A stretch of 64,000 bases of DNA, from the NCBI RefSeq assembly GCF_964340395.1, contig NC_135550.1, forward strand, positions 30,263,176-30,327,175. Reading direction: 5' to 3'. The position numbers and the translations under genes are program-made. The DNA comes from Glandiceps talaboti. Lineage: Eukaryota; Hemichordata; Enteropneusta; Spengelidae. This document shows positions 29,201 through 44,200 of the stretch, piece after piece (the stretch's first letter is position 1; every line of letters starts with the position of its first letter). The notes under the pieces were generated by a model. The model searched no databases. It was given only the letters and a program-made list of their open reading frames with translations, and was not told the origin of the DNA.

Positions 29201-32200
29201 TTGCTAGCATATTAATATTTTGATGTCCATTCACAGATTATGATATGTTTTTTTAAGTCATTTTGTTGATTATTTTTTACATATTACTTCTTCCACAGTC
29301 TGTGATGTTACAATTCACCAACCATACAACCCAGTTAGATAATCTAAATGAGATGGGATATAAACTGTCCCTGAATGACAGCAATGCTGAGAAACTGACC
29401 AATTTGAACCATAAATGGAATACACTATCCAACCAAACTTCTGAGAAATATCGCAGCCTACAGGGAATATTACTGCAACAACAGAGCTTTGCACAGAAAT
29501 GTGATGCATGGATGATATTTCTGGCACAGACTGAACGTAACTTGGCTGTGGATATAGCTGGAAGTTATGAACTGTTGTTAGAACAACAAAAACTCTATGA
29601 CGTAAGTTTACCTGTGTCTTGATTAATCATCAAATTTGAAGCAAACAACGTAAAGTTGATCTTGTTGGAAATGATTTTGAAATGATAAAGAAATGGTCCC
29701 TTTCTTCACTGGCACCAATTATATTATATTTTGTCAAAGAATGTCTTTGTTCATGCATCACTTTGATGAAAAGGTGGAGTGACCTAAACATTACTTTGTA
29801 CACAAATTTGAGGTACTTCTGTCACTCTGCTATAGAATAACAGTAACAGTAATATAGAAATGTATCATTTATATAGTACCATGTACACTTAAACCAAGGA
29901 GTTGGTAGGAGCATTGAGTAATATATTTTGAACCTAAAATGGTGCTGTGTCCTTATAAGAACACTTAGATGAATTTTTCAACTACTGAATATTACTGTTT
30001 TATAGTCTTTTGTGACATTACTCAACTTGACGACTATCAGATACTTCATTTGACATGGCCCATTTCCATGGCGACATACAATTCAATATAGATGAACTCT
30101 ATCTGTCACTTTGGGAATGTCATAGTGGTCATTCATTGCCTTTATACATTTATGAAATGTCATGGTCACTTACAAACCAAGGTCAAGTTGGTCCTCTCAA
30201 TGTTAAATATTTACTCTAAACTTTTAATGACTTTCCTTTGTGGTTTTTTACACAGCTTTTTGAGGCTGACATCTTCAACAGACAGCAAATTCTGTTCTCC
30301 ATCATCAGTGATGGTCAGAAGATGCTTCAAGATGGTGAAGTAGAAGACCAAGAAGAATTCCAACATAAATTGACTCTACTAAGTGAACAATGGCAGAGTG
30401 TTGTCAAGAGGGCAAATCAACGAAAAGACATCATTGACAAAGGTATCAAAGACTGGCAAATGTACAGGACAATGCTGGAAAAAATGAATGAGTGGCTAGC
30501 AGAGATGGAAGAAGAACTGAAAACTTACGAATTTAGTACTGCCACTCTGGAAACACTCAAGAACTTACTGGAACATGCAAAGGTAAGGTTAAAACCAGTA
30601 AAGATAGTTTTGTGGTGTTAGCGCCCTCAAGTGGGGATATTTAGAAAAAGATTGTTTACTATCAGAGTGTAAAATTTGAGATTGGTTCAGTAATGTAAAA
30701 GTCTCTTTACTATTAAAATCTTGGCAGTGAAAAATTCTCAAGTAAACAATATTTCTTTCTGAAATAATTGAAACTGATTTTTGAAACATTCAAAATTATG
30801 CCATCGTCATTGTGAGAACGCATTAACTACTAAAAAACAAAGTTGGAATCATGATAGATATTATAGAACAAATCAAATGACAAAAGTATGAACATTACTT
30901 TCAATTTTTTTTGTTATTTTTCCTCAGACGTCCCAAAAAGCTGTGGCTATACAAGAAGGCAACTACTTAACTCTAAACGAGGCTGGCAAGCAACTAATGA
31001 AAGTGTCTGAAAAGATGGCTGGCGAGGTAATCAAGATGGAACTACAAGAAACACAAAAACACTGGCATAGTATCACAACCTCACTTAAGAAACATACCCA
31101 GAGACTTGAAGACCTCTTAGGACAGTGGAACGACGCAGAAGAAAACATTGAAGATCTACTAGCTTGGTTACGTGACACCAAGAAAATGTTAACAGTTCCA
31201 CTGCCCAATCAATACGAAGAATTACATCATGACCTGCAGAAATGCAAGGTGAGGGCGCTGTTCTGTATTCTCAGTACTTCAAACCTAAGCTTACCGCTGA
31301 CATTAGAATAATGTTGTTATTGAATACATGTATAGTTATACTGTAATTGCATGAACTTCATGAACACGAAATTTATGGAAAAACTAATGAAGGCATGGTG
31401 GATACCTGGTAAAAGCTTTGATGAGCTACTAGGTGCTAAATGAACATAAATTTATGAACTTAGACAAAAGTTAAGAATTCATAGTTTTAAAACAACTAAG
31501 TAACCAGCTGAGCAATACTTGTAGATTTGAATGAAGTATTTGATGTGGTCAGCATGCTATGTTTGCTGTTTGACTTTAAGATCTTTAAGTTTGTGTCAGT
31601 GGAAGCAGCAAATCTGGTTAATTTCTGTAAATACATTTAGAGGTATTTTACTTGTAAGGTGAACATTGTGTGTTGAGTAGTTTTATTTAGGTGAGTCAAA
31701 TTCTTTGACAAAATTTATGATATTGAACCAACAAATTTCTGATGTCAATAATATTTTATAAACAGTACTTTTATGATGTTTAAGATATGTAATTTCATGT
31801 ACTGTTGAGTACATGTAAGAATCAAAATCTCTGTTCATCTGTTAACCACAGGGATAACTTTTATCAGTGTTTGATATGTAGTAATCATAGTGTAATCACT
31901 ATTAACCAAAACTTATTTTTCCTTTCACAGGAATATGAAAATGCCTTTGAAACCTCAAAGGGAAAACTGAAAACACTATCAAACCAAGAGCACCAACTCG
32001 CCACCATCATCAATCCAGACGATCTCTCCATCCTTAGAGAACGAATTTCTCTACTTGGTAAACAGTGGGATGAAATCCATCAACAGACCACTCAGAAGAA
32101 ACAACGAATCATGGACCGACTTGGTGAATGGTCACAGTTTACAGAGAAATATAAGGAGTTCTCTGATTGGTTGACTCAAACTGAAGTGAAAGTATCACAA

Positions 32201-35200
32201 AATGGTGAAACCAGCATAGAAGACCTGCTGCAAAAACTACAATGTGTAAGTAATTCTGTCATGTTGTCAGGTTTTACTGGGGAAATGCTACGGAAGGAAA
32301 CATTACCGTCTTCCCAAACCTTGAAACCGTCTTTTGTTGAAACATTTTACTAAATTAAAGTTTGTGGTATGCTTTCTTTTCTATTGAAAATAGGGTTTGA
32401 CTTTTTGACATTTAAAAGTCTGCAAATATTTTGGTGTTTAGACACTGCAGAGAATAAGACAGTCAGAAAGCAAGTGTTTAGATGTGTAAAATATAACAAA
32501 TAGTCTATTCAGCATTCAAAAAATTGTTGAGGTTTTGGGCATTTAGAAAATTTGAATACTTGGCAACTGGGCTGTGGTAGTTAATTATTCCTTCATTTTG
32601 TAGATACCCTTCCTAGAAATCTGTTAGTGCTCTTCAAATGTTAAGCAAGCTTTGTAATAGTCAATATTATAGTACCAGCAAAGGAAATGCTGAGTGAACC
32701 ATACTCATAGAGCGCCCTCAGTGTTAACTTATTTCAAAGTTATATAATATATAGCCTGTATCAAAGAAATGAACATAGAGGGCACTATCCAAGTCTAGCA
32801 TTCTTGATTGCCTGAACAGTGGTGTCTATGAAATTGTTTGTTGCTTCATTATACAGCATCTACATCTCATATTGAACCTTTAAAATTTTGTATACTTGTA
32901 TACAGTACATCTTGAAATGGTGTGGCATACAAATGAATATGGGAGGGGGGGGGGGGGGGGGTAGTTTCAATATCACTAGTGTAAATTTAAGGTGTACTAA
33001 ACCTAACCAGTGCATGCAATGAGGCATGAGTTGATAGATTAATCAAAGGTCAAAGTTGATTCTATTGTGGTTAAACTAATAACTCCAAAGGTCAAGCCTA
33101 ATCACCCCAATTTGTTGAACATTATACTACTTTGTAGCCATGGTAACAAAATTTTGATTCACTTTGCAAAATGCTGTTGGTTTAGTCCTTTCAAGCAGTA
33201 ATGTTTACTCATCATAAAAGGTCAAGATTAAGCCAAAAATCCAACATTCTCACAAATCAATCTTACAACTAAAATTCATGAATTATTTCAAGCATGGCAT
33301 CAGATAATGAACAAATATAACGGTGCTACTAAAAATTTGAATGTAATGCTAGAGTTGGGCAAAGGTCCAAATAACTTCAAATGATAGATCATGGCTGAAA
33401 GCAAGTTGCCTGTTTTAATATCAGACGCGTGTTTCTGGATGGAAAACGTACAAGACATGGTGGAAAGTACAGTAGGTATTGAGTTTGTAGTGAAAAGATA
33501 GTTGCCAGGTACTAAGTCAGTCTATAAGTGTTGAACTTGTGTTTCAATGTTGGTGAGATTCATAAAGAAAAGAGAAATGACAGGGAAATTCAGTGAACTC
33601 TGTCTGACTGCATTGTAACGTTCTAACATTGATCATATACCAAAAGTTCAGCAGAACAGAAATCTGGAGAAAGTATCGTGAAGACCAGTCTTATTTTGCC
33701 ACACTTGATTCACATACACCTACATGATTGCAGTCATTTTGTGCTGTTAAGTTACTCTAAAACTTTTACATGTAGTGTTAAAATTGATAATTTACAGGGG
33801 TAGTCAGCAACAAATATGGTGTTCATTGTTTTATGTAGAATGATTTAGCAGTAGATTGTACAACCATGAAGTAAAGTCTACTCAGTAATCTGTATTTGTT
33901 GTAAATCTTAGTTTACTTCCATTCAGATACAGACTCTCTGTCTGACTTATCCTCCAAGGAATGAGACCCTTCTAGTTTATGACAGCTTGGTATTTTTACA
34001 AGGTCATTTGTGTTATTCACATTTTTATTGCAGTCTAATGTAGTGTATGTGGGTATATAGACCCATAGGTCACAACAACCTCAATCAAAATGTCTAAAAA
34101 TCAATGGCAAATCATTTTGGGTTTCAAGCAAGAATTCTTTCTCAGTTAAAGAATTTGTCATCATAGCATAATTTTGCTGTTTCCTAGGATCAAAGCATGT
34201 CTATGATGTTTCCACTCACCTTCACAACTCTATACCACTGCAACATACATGATTTTATTACTACAGTTCTGGGAGGTGTGATGGCTAGGTTGTTTTGTTC
34301 ACAAGATTTATGTAGATGATTTGCATGTTATATGATGTAACTTTTAGTAGAGTGTAAATTGCTAGCAAGTCATTAAAAGTGTGCTGTATTCTTGATAGTT
34401 GTTGTTTCTAATCGCAAGTTAATGTTTTAAATAGACAGGAGATAGATAGTTGTATGACAGGATAGTGGCCACATACCACAACTTTGTATGGAGTCTATCA
34501 TTTACTGTACTGTCTTTGATTAAAGCCTTGTTATCAAAGTTGACAACATAAAATATTCATGACTCTGAAACTGGTATGAAATTCATGATCTTGAGTGTTA
34601 CAAAGAAGAGAACTAAGTTGATGACATCTAGCATGGAATTCAAGTATACAATTTGTTTGTCATATTTCACAACAAATAATAAAAAGTTTACACAAATGAT
34701 GAGACACTCTTCTAATAATTCGTTTCAGCCACGGTGCTATGTGAAGTCAACTCTTATTTTTGATTTCAAATGAAGTCAACTTTTGATGTTGATTTCAGGA
34801 CAAAAATGATGAGAAAGTATATGTGCTATTTACTCATTTCAGCCATTGTACCAGCATGTGATGTCAAGTTTTGATTTGAACTCTTTTATATTTGTCATTT
34901 CAGGACTACAGAGAAGAAGTTAGAGTAGCTTCAGAGAATAAACAACAATTGATAGAACTAGGAGAGAAACTTATCATCGCCAGCAATGAACTAAAAGCAA
35001 ATGATATCGAGTACAAACTAGCCAAACTTAACGATAGATGGCAACACTTGATGGACTTAATTGCGGCAAGGTGAGTGAAAACATTATGGGATATAATGGA
35101 TGAGGAGTGTATGTAGAAGTGATGTTGTCATGGTAACAGATGTAGTTTGTGTTACCCTACTTTGTAATTTTGCAAGGATTACTCTTCCTCTTTGGCTGGG

Positions 35201-38200
35201 TACAAATTGACTGCTGCTCAGAAGTTCAGAATTGGGTAGGTCTGTTGGTCTGTACTGGAAGAATGGTCAAGGAAAGGGAAATGTTGCTATATCATATGGG
35301 TTCCCATCTATTGGAATGTATATTGTGAATTTTGATAATGATATAACTGACATAAATGACACTTGAAAGTTAGTGAAATCAGTACAATGATATACAAACC
35401 AAATTGTAGATGAGGGGAATACCTATGTTGTGTGATATATTACAATGTGTTATTTGTGACTTTCTACATATCTATAACCACTACAACATTGACGTACATT
35501 AATATGATTCATAACCAAGTGACAGGATACAGTCAGACTACAATTCCTACTCTACCATTACACAACAAATGACTCTAGGCCTGTTTACATCATCCATTGT
35601 TGTTGCCATAGTTACTGCATATCGTAGAGTTGAGTACTCTTCTCCCCTCAAGTCAAAATCAATATATGTAAATTATGATGTACTCCATGAAATTGGTTGT
35701 AGTATACAGTGTTAGTTTACACAGCTTTCATTCTTTAATGTCTGCAGTAGGTGAGTGTATAAACATTTGACATTTAAATGTAGAATTTCACTTCAAGTGT
35801 TAGTATTTTAGTCTGTCTCCTAGTCTTCCACACATTACAAATTGACCCAATTTATTCTCTATTTTTGTTAAATGCTGTCTTCAGGAAACTAAATATTACC
35901 CCAGTTATGTAGAATTCCACGTCAAGTGTTGACATTTTATTCTGTCTACTGTCTTAGAAAGATTAGAAGTTACCCCAGTTTTCTGTATATGTGTGTTGTG
36001 TGCCGTACTAGAAATTACCCCAGATTTGTGTTAAAGATTGCTTCAAGTGGTGACATTGCAGTTCTGTCTGCTGCCTTTGAAAGATTACTTCATTTTCTGT
36101 GTATGTCTACAAACAGAAGATTAAATCTGTTTTGATGTGTACAGTAGTTAAGAACTATAGATAAAGTAACCAAATCTACATGAGTTACTGGGTGTTGGCT
36201 ATCCTGTAAAAGTAGGTGTAAACATACATAAAATTTTGTTCAACAACGAATCTACATTTTCACTGTGAGATGCTGGATTTGTAAACTAATAAATCCACAA
36301 ATGATGGTTCTATTACATTCACACTAATGTTAATAGTTTATTTGAAATCAGTAAAGTTCATTTGTGAAAAGATTGTCCTGACCTATTTTAGTTTTATGGT
36401 TTCTTTAATCATTTGTTCAAATTTGCGATGTAAATAATCTATGTCATAAAATGTTTACTAAAATTCCATGTATAGATCAGCATAATTAACTTATCCTTTC
36501 TTTTCCTTTCAAATATGTAAACTCACAAAAATTGACAAAAATTAGAAATTATTGCTTATGTGACCAAGCTTTGAGAGGAAAGTTTTCTAGTATATGTAGT
36601 ATTTTGTTCTTTTCAATAAGTCAACTATGTTGATTGGCTTGGTACCTTTTCTTAAGGTAAGGTAAATAGTGTAATGTAATGTGAAATTTATGGGAAGCAA
36701 AAAGCTTGCCATGTAGTTTATAGCCATGAATCAATGCTGCCTTGTTCTACAGTTAATACAGTATAAAACAGGATTGCATGGATTGCAGGCTAGTTAGTTA
36801 GTTAGTTAACATATTACAAACTTTAGATCTAGATTTATAACATTGACATCAGCCTTGAATCTGTGCTGTCTTGTTTTACAATGTGAACTAACAATACAAG
36901 TGTCCTGGAATAATACCTTGTAAATACAAAGTCAGTTCAAGACTATACTAAATTTAGTAACTCCTCAGTTTTGACACAGTTTTGAAACTCATCAACAAAC
37001 CTGTAATCCCCCCCCCCCATGATACAATGGAATAATCTGGCTACAAAATTGCCATAGAGACAAAGCATTGGGGTGAAAAGTTCTACTCTGCAAAATGCTA
37101 CTACTACCAATATTATGTTAGTCCTGGTCATAGATGAAATGAGATTACTCAACTCAGCATTGTTAATTTAGTGCACATATAATGAAAATTTGTTAAACTA
37201 ACCATATTCATTACAGTTTTCATTAATTACATGGTCATATCATATCAGTAATGGTCTCCTAGTGTGTGAATATTTTACATTTATGATAAAGTCTTTAATT
37301 TTGACTTAAGATGCCATTTTAGATTCTTTGCACCAGTCCCACTGAGTTGATAGCTATAAAATGTCAAATTACACAAGATAGTGTTACATATGCTGTATCA
37401 GCTATGTGTATGTACATGTATATATCACAGAGTTTAAAAATAAACCTCCCATCAAGGTTGTTGACCTGAACCAGTGGTTGCAGAGTGATTGTTGCAAGTA
37501 TTTTTATCATGTGTCGTAATTGTAATTCACAATCTGCATCACTCCATGATGAACCTCAGAAAGCCGAGTTAATTTTTCACCAACTGTGGGTCTATCGATA
37601 TCCGCTATGATTATAATATGTGTCTGGTGATACAGTAATGTCTGTGTCAGTCTTGATGAAATATGTGTTAATACCAAGGTTGGTATAATATCTCCTGGTT
37701 TGGTCAGTATGTCATAACTTTTATACTGGAGGTGTCAGTCCCCAAATGTCACTTTCATTGACCTTTTCTAGGCTGACATCACCAGCTGGAGTATCTGTAA
37801 CAGAATTGTTGTCTTCTTCTGTCACAGATGGGTTTGGTACTTGATGTCAGGGCAGGCATTTTGTGGTTTGTGATAACACTGTTTAACTTTGATTGTTGTG
37901 GAGGATTATGTCTCTGTGAGTTCAATGCATTAGATATGATATGATAATGTAGTGCATGTCAATCTATAGTAGCTTGTATACTGTATACAGATATTCAGCA
38001 CCCTTATTTAACCAAGCAGTAGTTGATGAGTTGCCAAAGTTTGGGGGTTAGTCTTTGAGACTGATCTAAATTCCTGGCAAATTTGCACATTTATTGTCAT
38101 CCCTGTATCACCACATCAACATAGTTTCTCCAGTATGCTGTGATTACACATAGCCTATTGAGGTTCTTTCCACTCAAGAAACCCATTGTTAACTATAACA

Positions 38201-41200
38201 ATAACGCTGTTATGTAGACCTTGCTTCTTATTTAAATCACCAACCAACCAACAACTGCACGGTGTCATTCTCTCTCGCAGGACCAAGAAACTACAAGAGA
38301 CTTTGACAGCAGTCCAGCAACTAGACCAGAACATGAGCAACCTCAGGCATTGGCTAAGTCATATCGAGAGGGAAATACAAGCACCTATCAATTATGAAAC
38401 ATGTGACTCTACAGAGATACATCGCAAATTACACCAACAACAGGTAGGTTTTTACCACAACATTTTGGAAAATTCCCCCACTATAAACTTTTCTGTTCAT
38501 TAGCATACCTATACCAAGGTAGCTGTTAACAGTTAAAATTTCCACCTAAAACTAGGGAATTTAACGTATTATATTTCACTATTCTACCAGATAATAGTTG
38601 GTTCCATTTCTTTATCTACATGTAAATACCAACTTTTGCCCTAGGTATGTGACAACTTTAAACCACAGTGGCTAAAGTAAACATTGGACTGTGACAACTC
38701 AACAATGTAGTTGGTAGGGTTTTGTTATGTCAAGTAACCAATAGGTACATAACTTTTCTGGTTTTAACTTTTTGATAAAGTATTTTAGGTTGAATTCTAG
38801 CAGGATATAATTTAGTCATTGTGTGTAAATATTGTGTACCTCCACCTGTATTGATTTATTCACTTCAAATCTTAATTTGTGATGCTCAGTATGTAGATAT
38901 TTGTAAGATTGTTGTTATCCTCTACCAAGGTCAAAAGTAGAAAACACTCTAAAACGTTGATGAGTCTGACTTGAATGCTCATTTGTTTCAAAATTTTATG
39001 TTGTTCCTGAAGGACATTCTGTGTAATTTAAAAATCAAATTATTTTATTAATAAATTATTAACACACCTGTTTTACAGTAATTATATTGTGTTTAGATAA
39101 ATGCTAATTTTTCCTACCATTATATTGATATTGTTTTGATGTTGTTTACATGGAGAGAAAAAATTATAATTTTGTTGTCTTTATTTTGTCATAACATATG
39201 ACCTAGATATTTAAAAGTTTTAATTTTTTTGTTCAAACCAAACCTCAAAGGTCAAATTGATTGGATCTACTGATTTATCATACTACCAGTAGTATGCCAA
39301 GAGTTCATCTCGTTATTAGTAATTTCCTTACTGTTTACATGACTCTCAAAAATTAATGAGTGATATAGATGTCATATGAGCTAAACCCTTGATGAGTTTT
39401 GTAAAGTTCAAATGTCAAACTCACAATTGCCCTGGCTAATACTATATACATGTAGTTACTGTTTATCTCCAAACTGGCCTTTGAATTTGAATACTTTGCC
39501 TGCTTTCCGTAATTATACACCCTTGTGAAACATTAAATTGTTTCGTTGGTTACTCACACACTGGAACCTATCCACACCTATCTTGAAATGGTATAGTCTA
39601 ATTAATGTTTATAACCAAGCCTATTACATTCACACCTATCTCAAATGGTATAGTCTATAATCAATGTTTATAAGCAAATGTGTATACCTCCTGGAGAGTG
39701 AATGCTTGTCCTTTTTGAGGGTAAAATAAAGCAATGTGATATGGCATACTGGGGTGGAAAAGTAAGCAGACTTATATACTTATTTATGTTTAGATCATGA
39801 TAGATGTTTTCAAGGTGAATTTTCTGAGTGTTATTTCAACCTTGGTCTAAATGCCCTGGGCTAAATGTAGTGTATGATCATTTAATATGTACATTTGTCA
39901 AGTGCAATATCTTTTGTCATTGTAGGAGCTACAGAAAGACATAGAACGACACAGTACTGGTGTAGCATCAGTATTGAATCTATGTGAGGTACTGCTACAC
40001 GACTGCGATGCCTGTGCTACTGAGGCTGATTGTGATGCTATACAGACAGCAACACGAAGTCTAGATCAAAGATGGAGGAATATCTGTGCATTGTCCATGG
40101 AGAGGAGGTTAAGGTCAGTTTCTACCTATGTCAGTTTGTTGTCATTCAGTCAATATAGTGTCAGTTTACTAAGAAAGCATCTAAGCTTTACATATATAAC
40201 AAGTATTGTGTGTATATAGTTGTTGTATGCTGCTATGTTTGGAAAACCCAGGTACTACTGGTTAGATTATTACCACAGGCAGTATGATTAGGAATATGAA
40301 TTAAGTAGAACCAGTCAAAATGAAGGGGGATTTGTAGAATTTGTAATGAAAAAATTCTGTTGGTATTATTTTATTTGCTATGAAAATGATACAAGATAGT
40401 TTGTTGGTAAAAATTGCTTTAGTCAATAATTACTAACCAAACATGTTGTTGTTATAAATCACAGTACCAGTAAGAATAAATAATACTATTTCAAAAAAAA
40501 ATTATATTTTGGTACTTAGTTACATGTTGGAGGCGTTATACTGACAGAAGTCAGTATAATAACTCAAAGGGTACATATTATAGCTAAGTATGGTAAATCT
40601 TCCTTCGCTGACCTGGAAAATTTGTTACATCATCAAAAGAAATGGTTGCATTAAAAATCAGGTCATTGCTATTCTGATTAGGACACATTGTGTATGTAGC
40701 CACCAGTCTTTCCTAATTGACTGTCTTTTGAGTGACTAGTGTATTGGCCATTGTTTTAAATTTACATAACAATATGTTTACAACATAGGATTAATAGCAT
40801 GAGGTAGAATGTTCATTTCCTTCATAGAAATCATTTACCCTCCACCTCCACTTGGTGGACGGTCTATGTAGAAATCAATGTCTAATTATGTTTACATTGT
40901 GCAATTTTGATGTCTTTCTATACTTTTACATCTCTGTGTCTTAGTCTAGTACCTAATACAGTATCGTTACCATTAAACGTCCACTCACACAGTCTAGTTA
41001 GTTCCAGTACAGTATCGTTACCATTAAAATAATGTCCACTCACACCACAATTGGCATCCAGACTATCTGTGCTTGTATTTGAAACATGAAGTGAAGGATA
41101 TACAAATGTAACCGTTTAAGGGATTCCGTTTTCACTGACACCAGTGGTGGTTGGCTTTCATGTTTGAATTCTCTTCTTCGAATTTGAAAGAAAACTGTGT

Positions 41201-44200
41201 AGGGAAAGAGTTGGTATGAATTTTATGTCTGGAGTGGACAAATGAACATAGCAAAACTTAAAAATAAAAAATATATGTTAGAATTCAACATTTACTCATA
41301 GCCCCACATCAATACCCATCCTCAGAGTCAAACCTTACCCCAGTATTTAGTTGACATACATTGGTTTGAACGGAACAATTGGTGACAACTCTTATCATTA
41401 ACAACTCAGTAAACCTAATTTTCAAATATTGACTATCATCAATTATTTTTTTTGCACAGTATTGAAGAGACAGGCCGACTATGGCAGAAGTTCTTAGATG
41501 ATTACGGTAAATTTGAAGAATGGTTGGTATCTGCAGAAAGATTAGTTACTGTTCCTAAATCATCTAATGCACCTTTTGCTGTCATCAAGGAAGAACTCAG
41601 GAAATTTGAGGTTAGTGGAAAACATTGCACAATTTGACTTTCTGTGACATTTTCTATTTAAAGCATCTCCGTCTTGTCATATCAGTAAGGAGATGAGTGT
41701 AGAGATGGTATCAGGATTGTAACAAGTGTCAGCTTGTATTGACGTGTACATCATCCAGCCCTTAGGGCTAGACTCGGAGACAGTTTCATTCCAACTACTA
41801 ACAATAGAGGGATGACGTAAAAAGTTTAAGTCAAGATTTGACAACATTGTTTTATTACATTGATATATTGTAGAAGTCTGTGTTCTAAAGAACGGTGACA
41901 AAAGAGTTAAAGTTAACATTATCTTTTCTGGAGTAAATAGTTTTAGTTGATGTCTTAATTACCTATTTACCCTGAGGGTGAACACTAAATCTGGATTTGA
42001 GTTTCTTTCATTTTATTTTTCTCAAAAAGAAAGTAATGGAATGATTTTGTGTAGTTTTACCTTCATGCATGGATAGATAAATTGGCTCGTAATGTTTAAG
42101 CAATTATGCATATTGTTCGTGAATTAGTGAAGATTTCATTTTATTTGTTATTTAGCACAGATTTCAAAAATGTTTTGGATCATTTCCAGTTACATTCGTT
42201 ATAAAGATATTTTTTTCCTGATTTGCATAGTAGTGTTGATCACATTTGAAACATTTCTTTGTTTGTCTACATATGGTGTGGTTTTTAATGTGACAGTAAC
42301 TGAAAAGACAAAAAAAGGCTATTACCATAGACGACTGATAAAAATCGATGCATTTGTTGACTTTAAAACAGTTTCTGTGTCAGCAACCCTGCAGAATGTT
42401 GTCCATTTAATTAAAAATTTCAAGTTGATCCATGATTTCATATTGTCTATTTTTATAACAGTTTAAAAATTGTATCATGATATTACAAAATTTATTTGGT
42501 GTTGATCGACATTTTCATTATTTCTTTTCAATCTACTTCACAGCTGTTCCAACGTAAAGTCCATGAAAATCTTGCCCAACTAGAAATCATCAACAAACAG
42601 TACAGAAGACTTGCCAGAGAAGGCAGGACAGACAACTCTAACAAATTGAGAACTATGGTACATGATATCAATAACAGATGGGACAACTTGTCACGGCGAT
42701 GCGGCAGTATTATCAAGAGACTTAAATTTATGCTTGACCAGAAAGAAGAATTCCAAAATGCCAAAGAAAGTTTGTTGGTCTGGTTAACAGAAATCGACCT
42801 TCAGCTTACCAATGTAGAACACTTCTCAGAATCAGACACATCAGTCAAAGTCAAGCAAATGAAGGTAGGTTATCAAACTCAAAGATGTTTTCCCACCAAA
42901 ATTTGTCATGTTTTTTCCCGCCAAAAGAATACAAAAATTGTCGTACTTTCACATTTTCACTGCTTTGTAAATCAGTTTTCCACAAAAATTAAAAAAAAAA
43001 GAATTCCCCTCTTTTCCCTTGCTGTCTAAATTGTGTTAAAGTTTTTAAAAAAAACAGAAACGGATGTTGTACAATTATATTGACAGAAATGACTGCAAAG
43101 GATTTGACGTTAACATTGAAAAGGTTAATGATAGTGTATTCAGCAAACAATTGATTAGTTTTAGTGAAAGTTAAAGTAAGGATACCGTTGCATTGTATTG
43201 TTGGAGACAGGTGGTGCCTATCAATTGTACGGTTTTGTAGTTTAGAGAGTTTAAGTGTGTTACCTTGACGATTTATCGTACCTTGAACACAATACTGGCA
43301 TTAATTTAATTGAAATTACCGGACATAGAGCTATGTTGTGATAGGACCCCACACTGTGTTCACAAAGAGTTTTAGTTGTTCACTGGTTAATACAGCGAAG
43401 TGTACTCATTCTCGGCCAAAATGAATATGAGAACATGAACTGAGCAATGACAGGAAATGTTTCTATTATACAGATTCACTTTACAAAGTCAAAATACACC
43501 ATCCAGTATACTCAGAAAAGTTTGTCACCTTACTCCAAGGTATGCCTTTCATTTCATGTATGTGTGTTTATTTTGACAATGTATTCATTTATTTTGTTTG
43601 TGTGTGTCATAGGCTTTCCAACATGAAATAGACTTAAACCGATCTCGTCTGGACAACGTCAATATGCTGGCACATTCTCTGATGCAGAAATGTGACCCAG
43701 CTGATGCTGTGGTCATACAAGAAGAATTAGATGAACTTCACAGGTACTGTGATGAAGTATACAACAGAGTTTCAAGATATCAGAAGAAATTACAAAGATT
43801 GTCACTAAACCCGGTAAGATTTCACGCCAATCTGTGTGCCTCTCAATCAGCTTGTGTCCCTGTAATATTGAAATGGAATGGTCAACTTTAGAAACGCCAT
43901 TGGATCAAACCATTATTTTCAGAAGATGGGGTGTATATATGTGGAAATAACTCTTGATGGACCCTGAAATTATTAGAAGTGACAGGTTTAATGAATATAT
44001 AGAGAAATATTTCATTAGACTCAAAAATTAAGTGATGTTGTGAACAAATACGTACATAAGCTGGACACTGATTTGTTAGATAATTACAGCACATGTCAGA
44101 TAGACCAATTATGTTAAATGTTACAAATCAAAGTTAGTGAAAAACAGAGACTGCATAAATAATACACTATCACCTACTCCATCCCTACCCCAGTTATCCA

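Larger units (their letters stand above)
25903..34903 (+). other. Nesprin introns 16-22
   Basis: Introns 25903-26478, 26608-27472, 27671-29298, 29602-30255, 30583-30927, 31249-31930 and 32246-34903. They contain CTCF-like motifs (30621, 32712) and a long G run (32941-32961). In the 2.7-kb intron 22 I see no further exon. Confidence 0.65.
35071..43473 (+). other. Nesprin introns 23-27
   Basis: Introns 35071-38280, 38444-39925, 40114-41459, 41611-42543 and 42865-43473. They include a diverged tandem repeat (35779-36120), a C run (37008-37018), and imperfect duplications at 39572-39674 and about 40957-41047. No other gene was recognised. Confidence 0.65.

Noticed and set aside
30963-31208. 81-residue minus-strand frame
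   Set aside because: Antisense shadow of a spectrin repeat exon.
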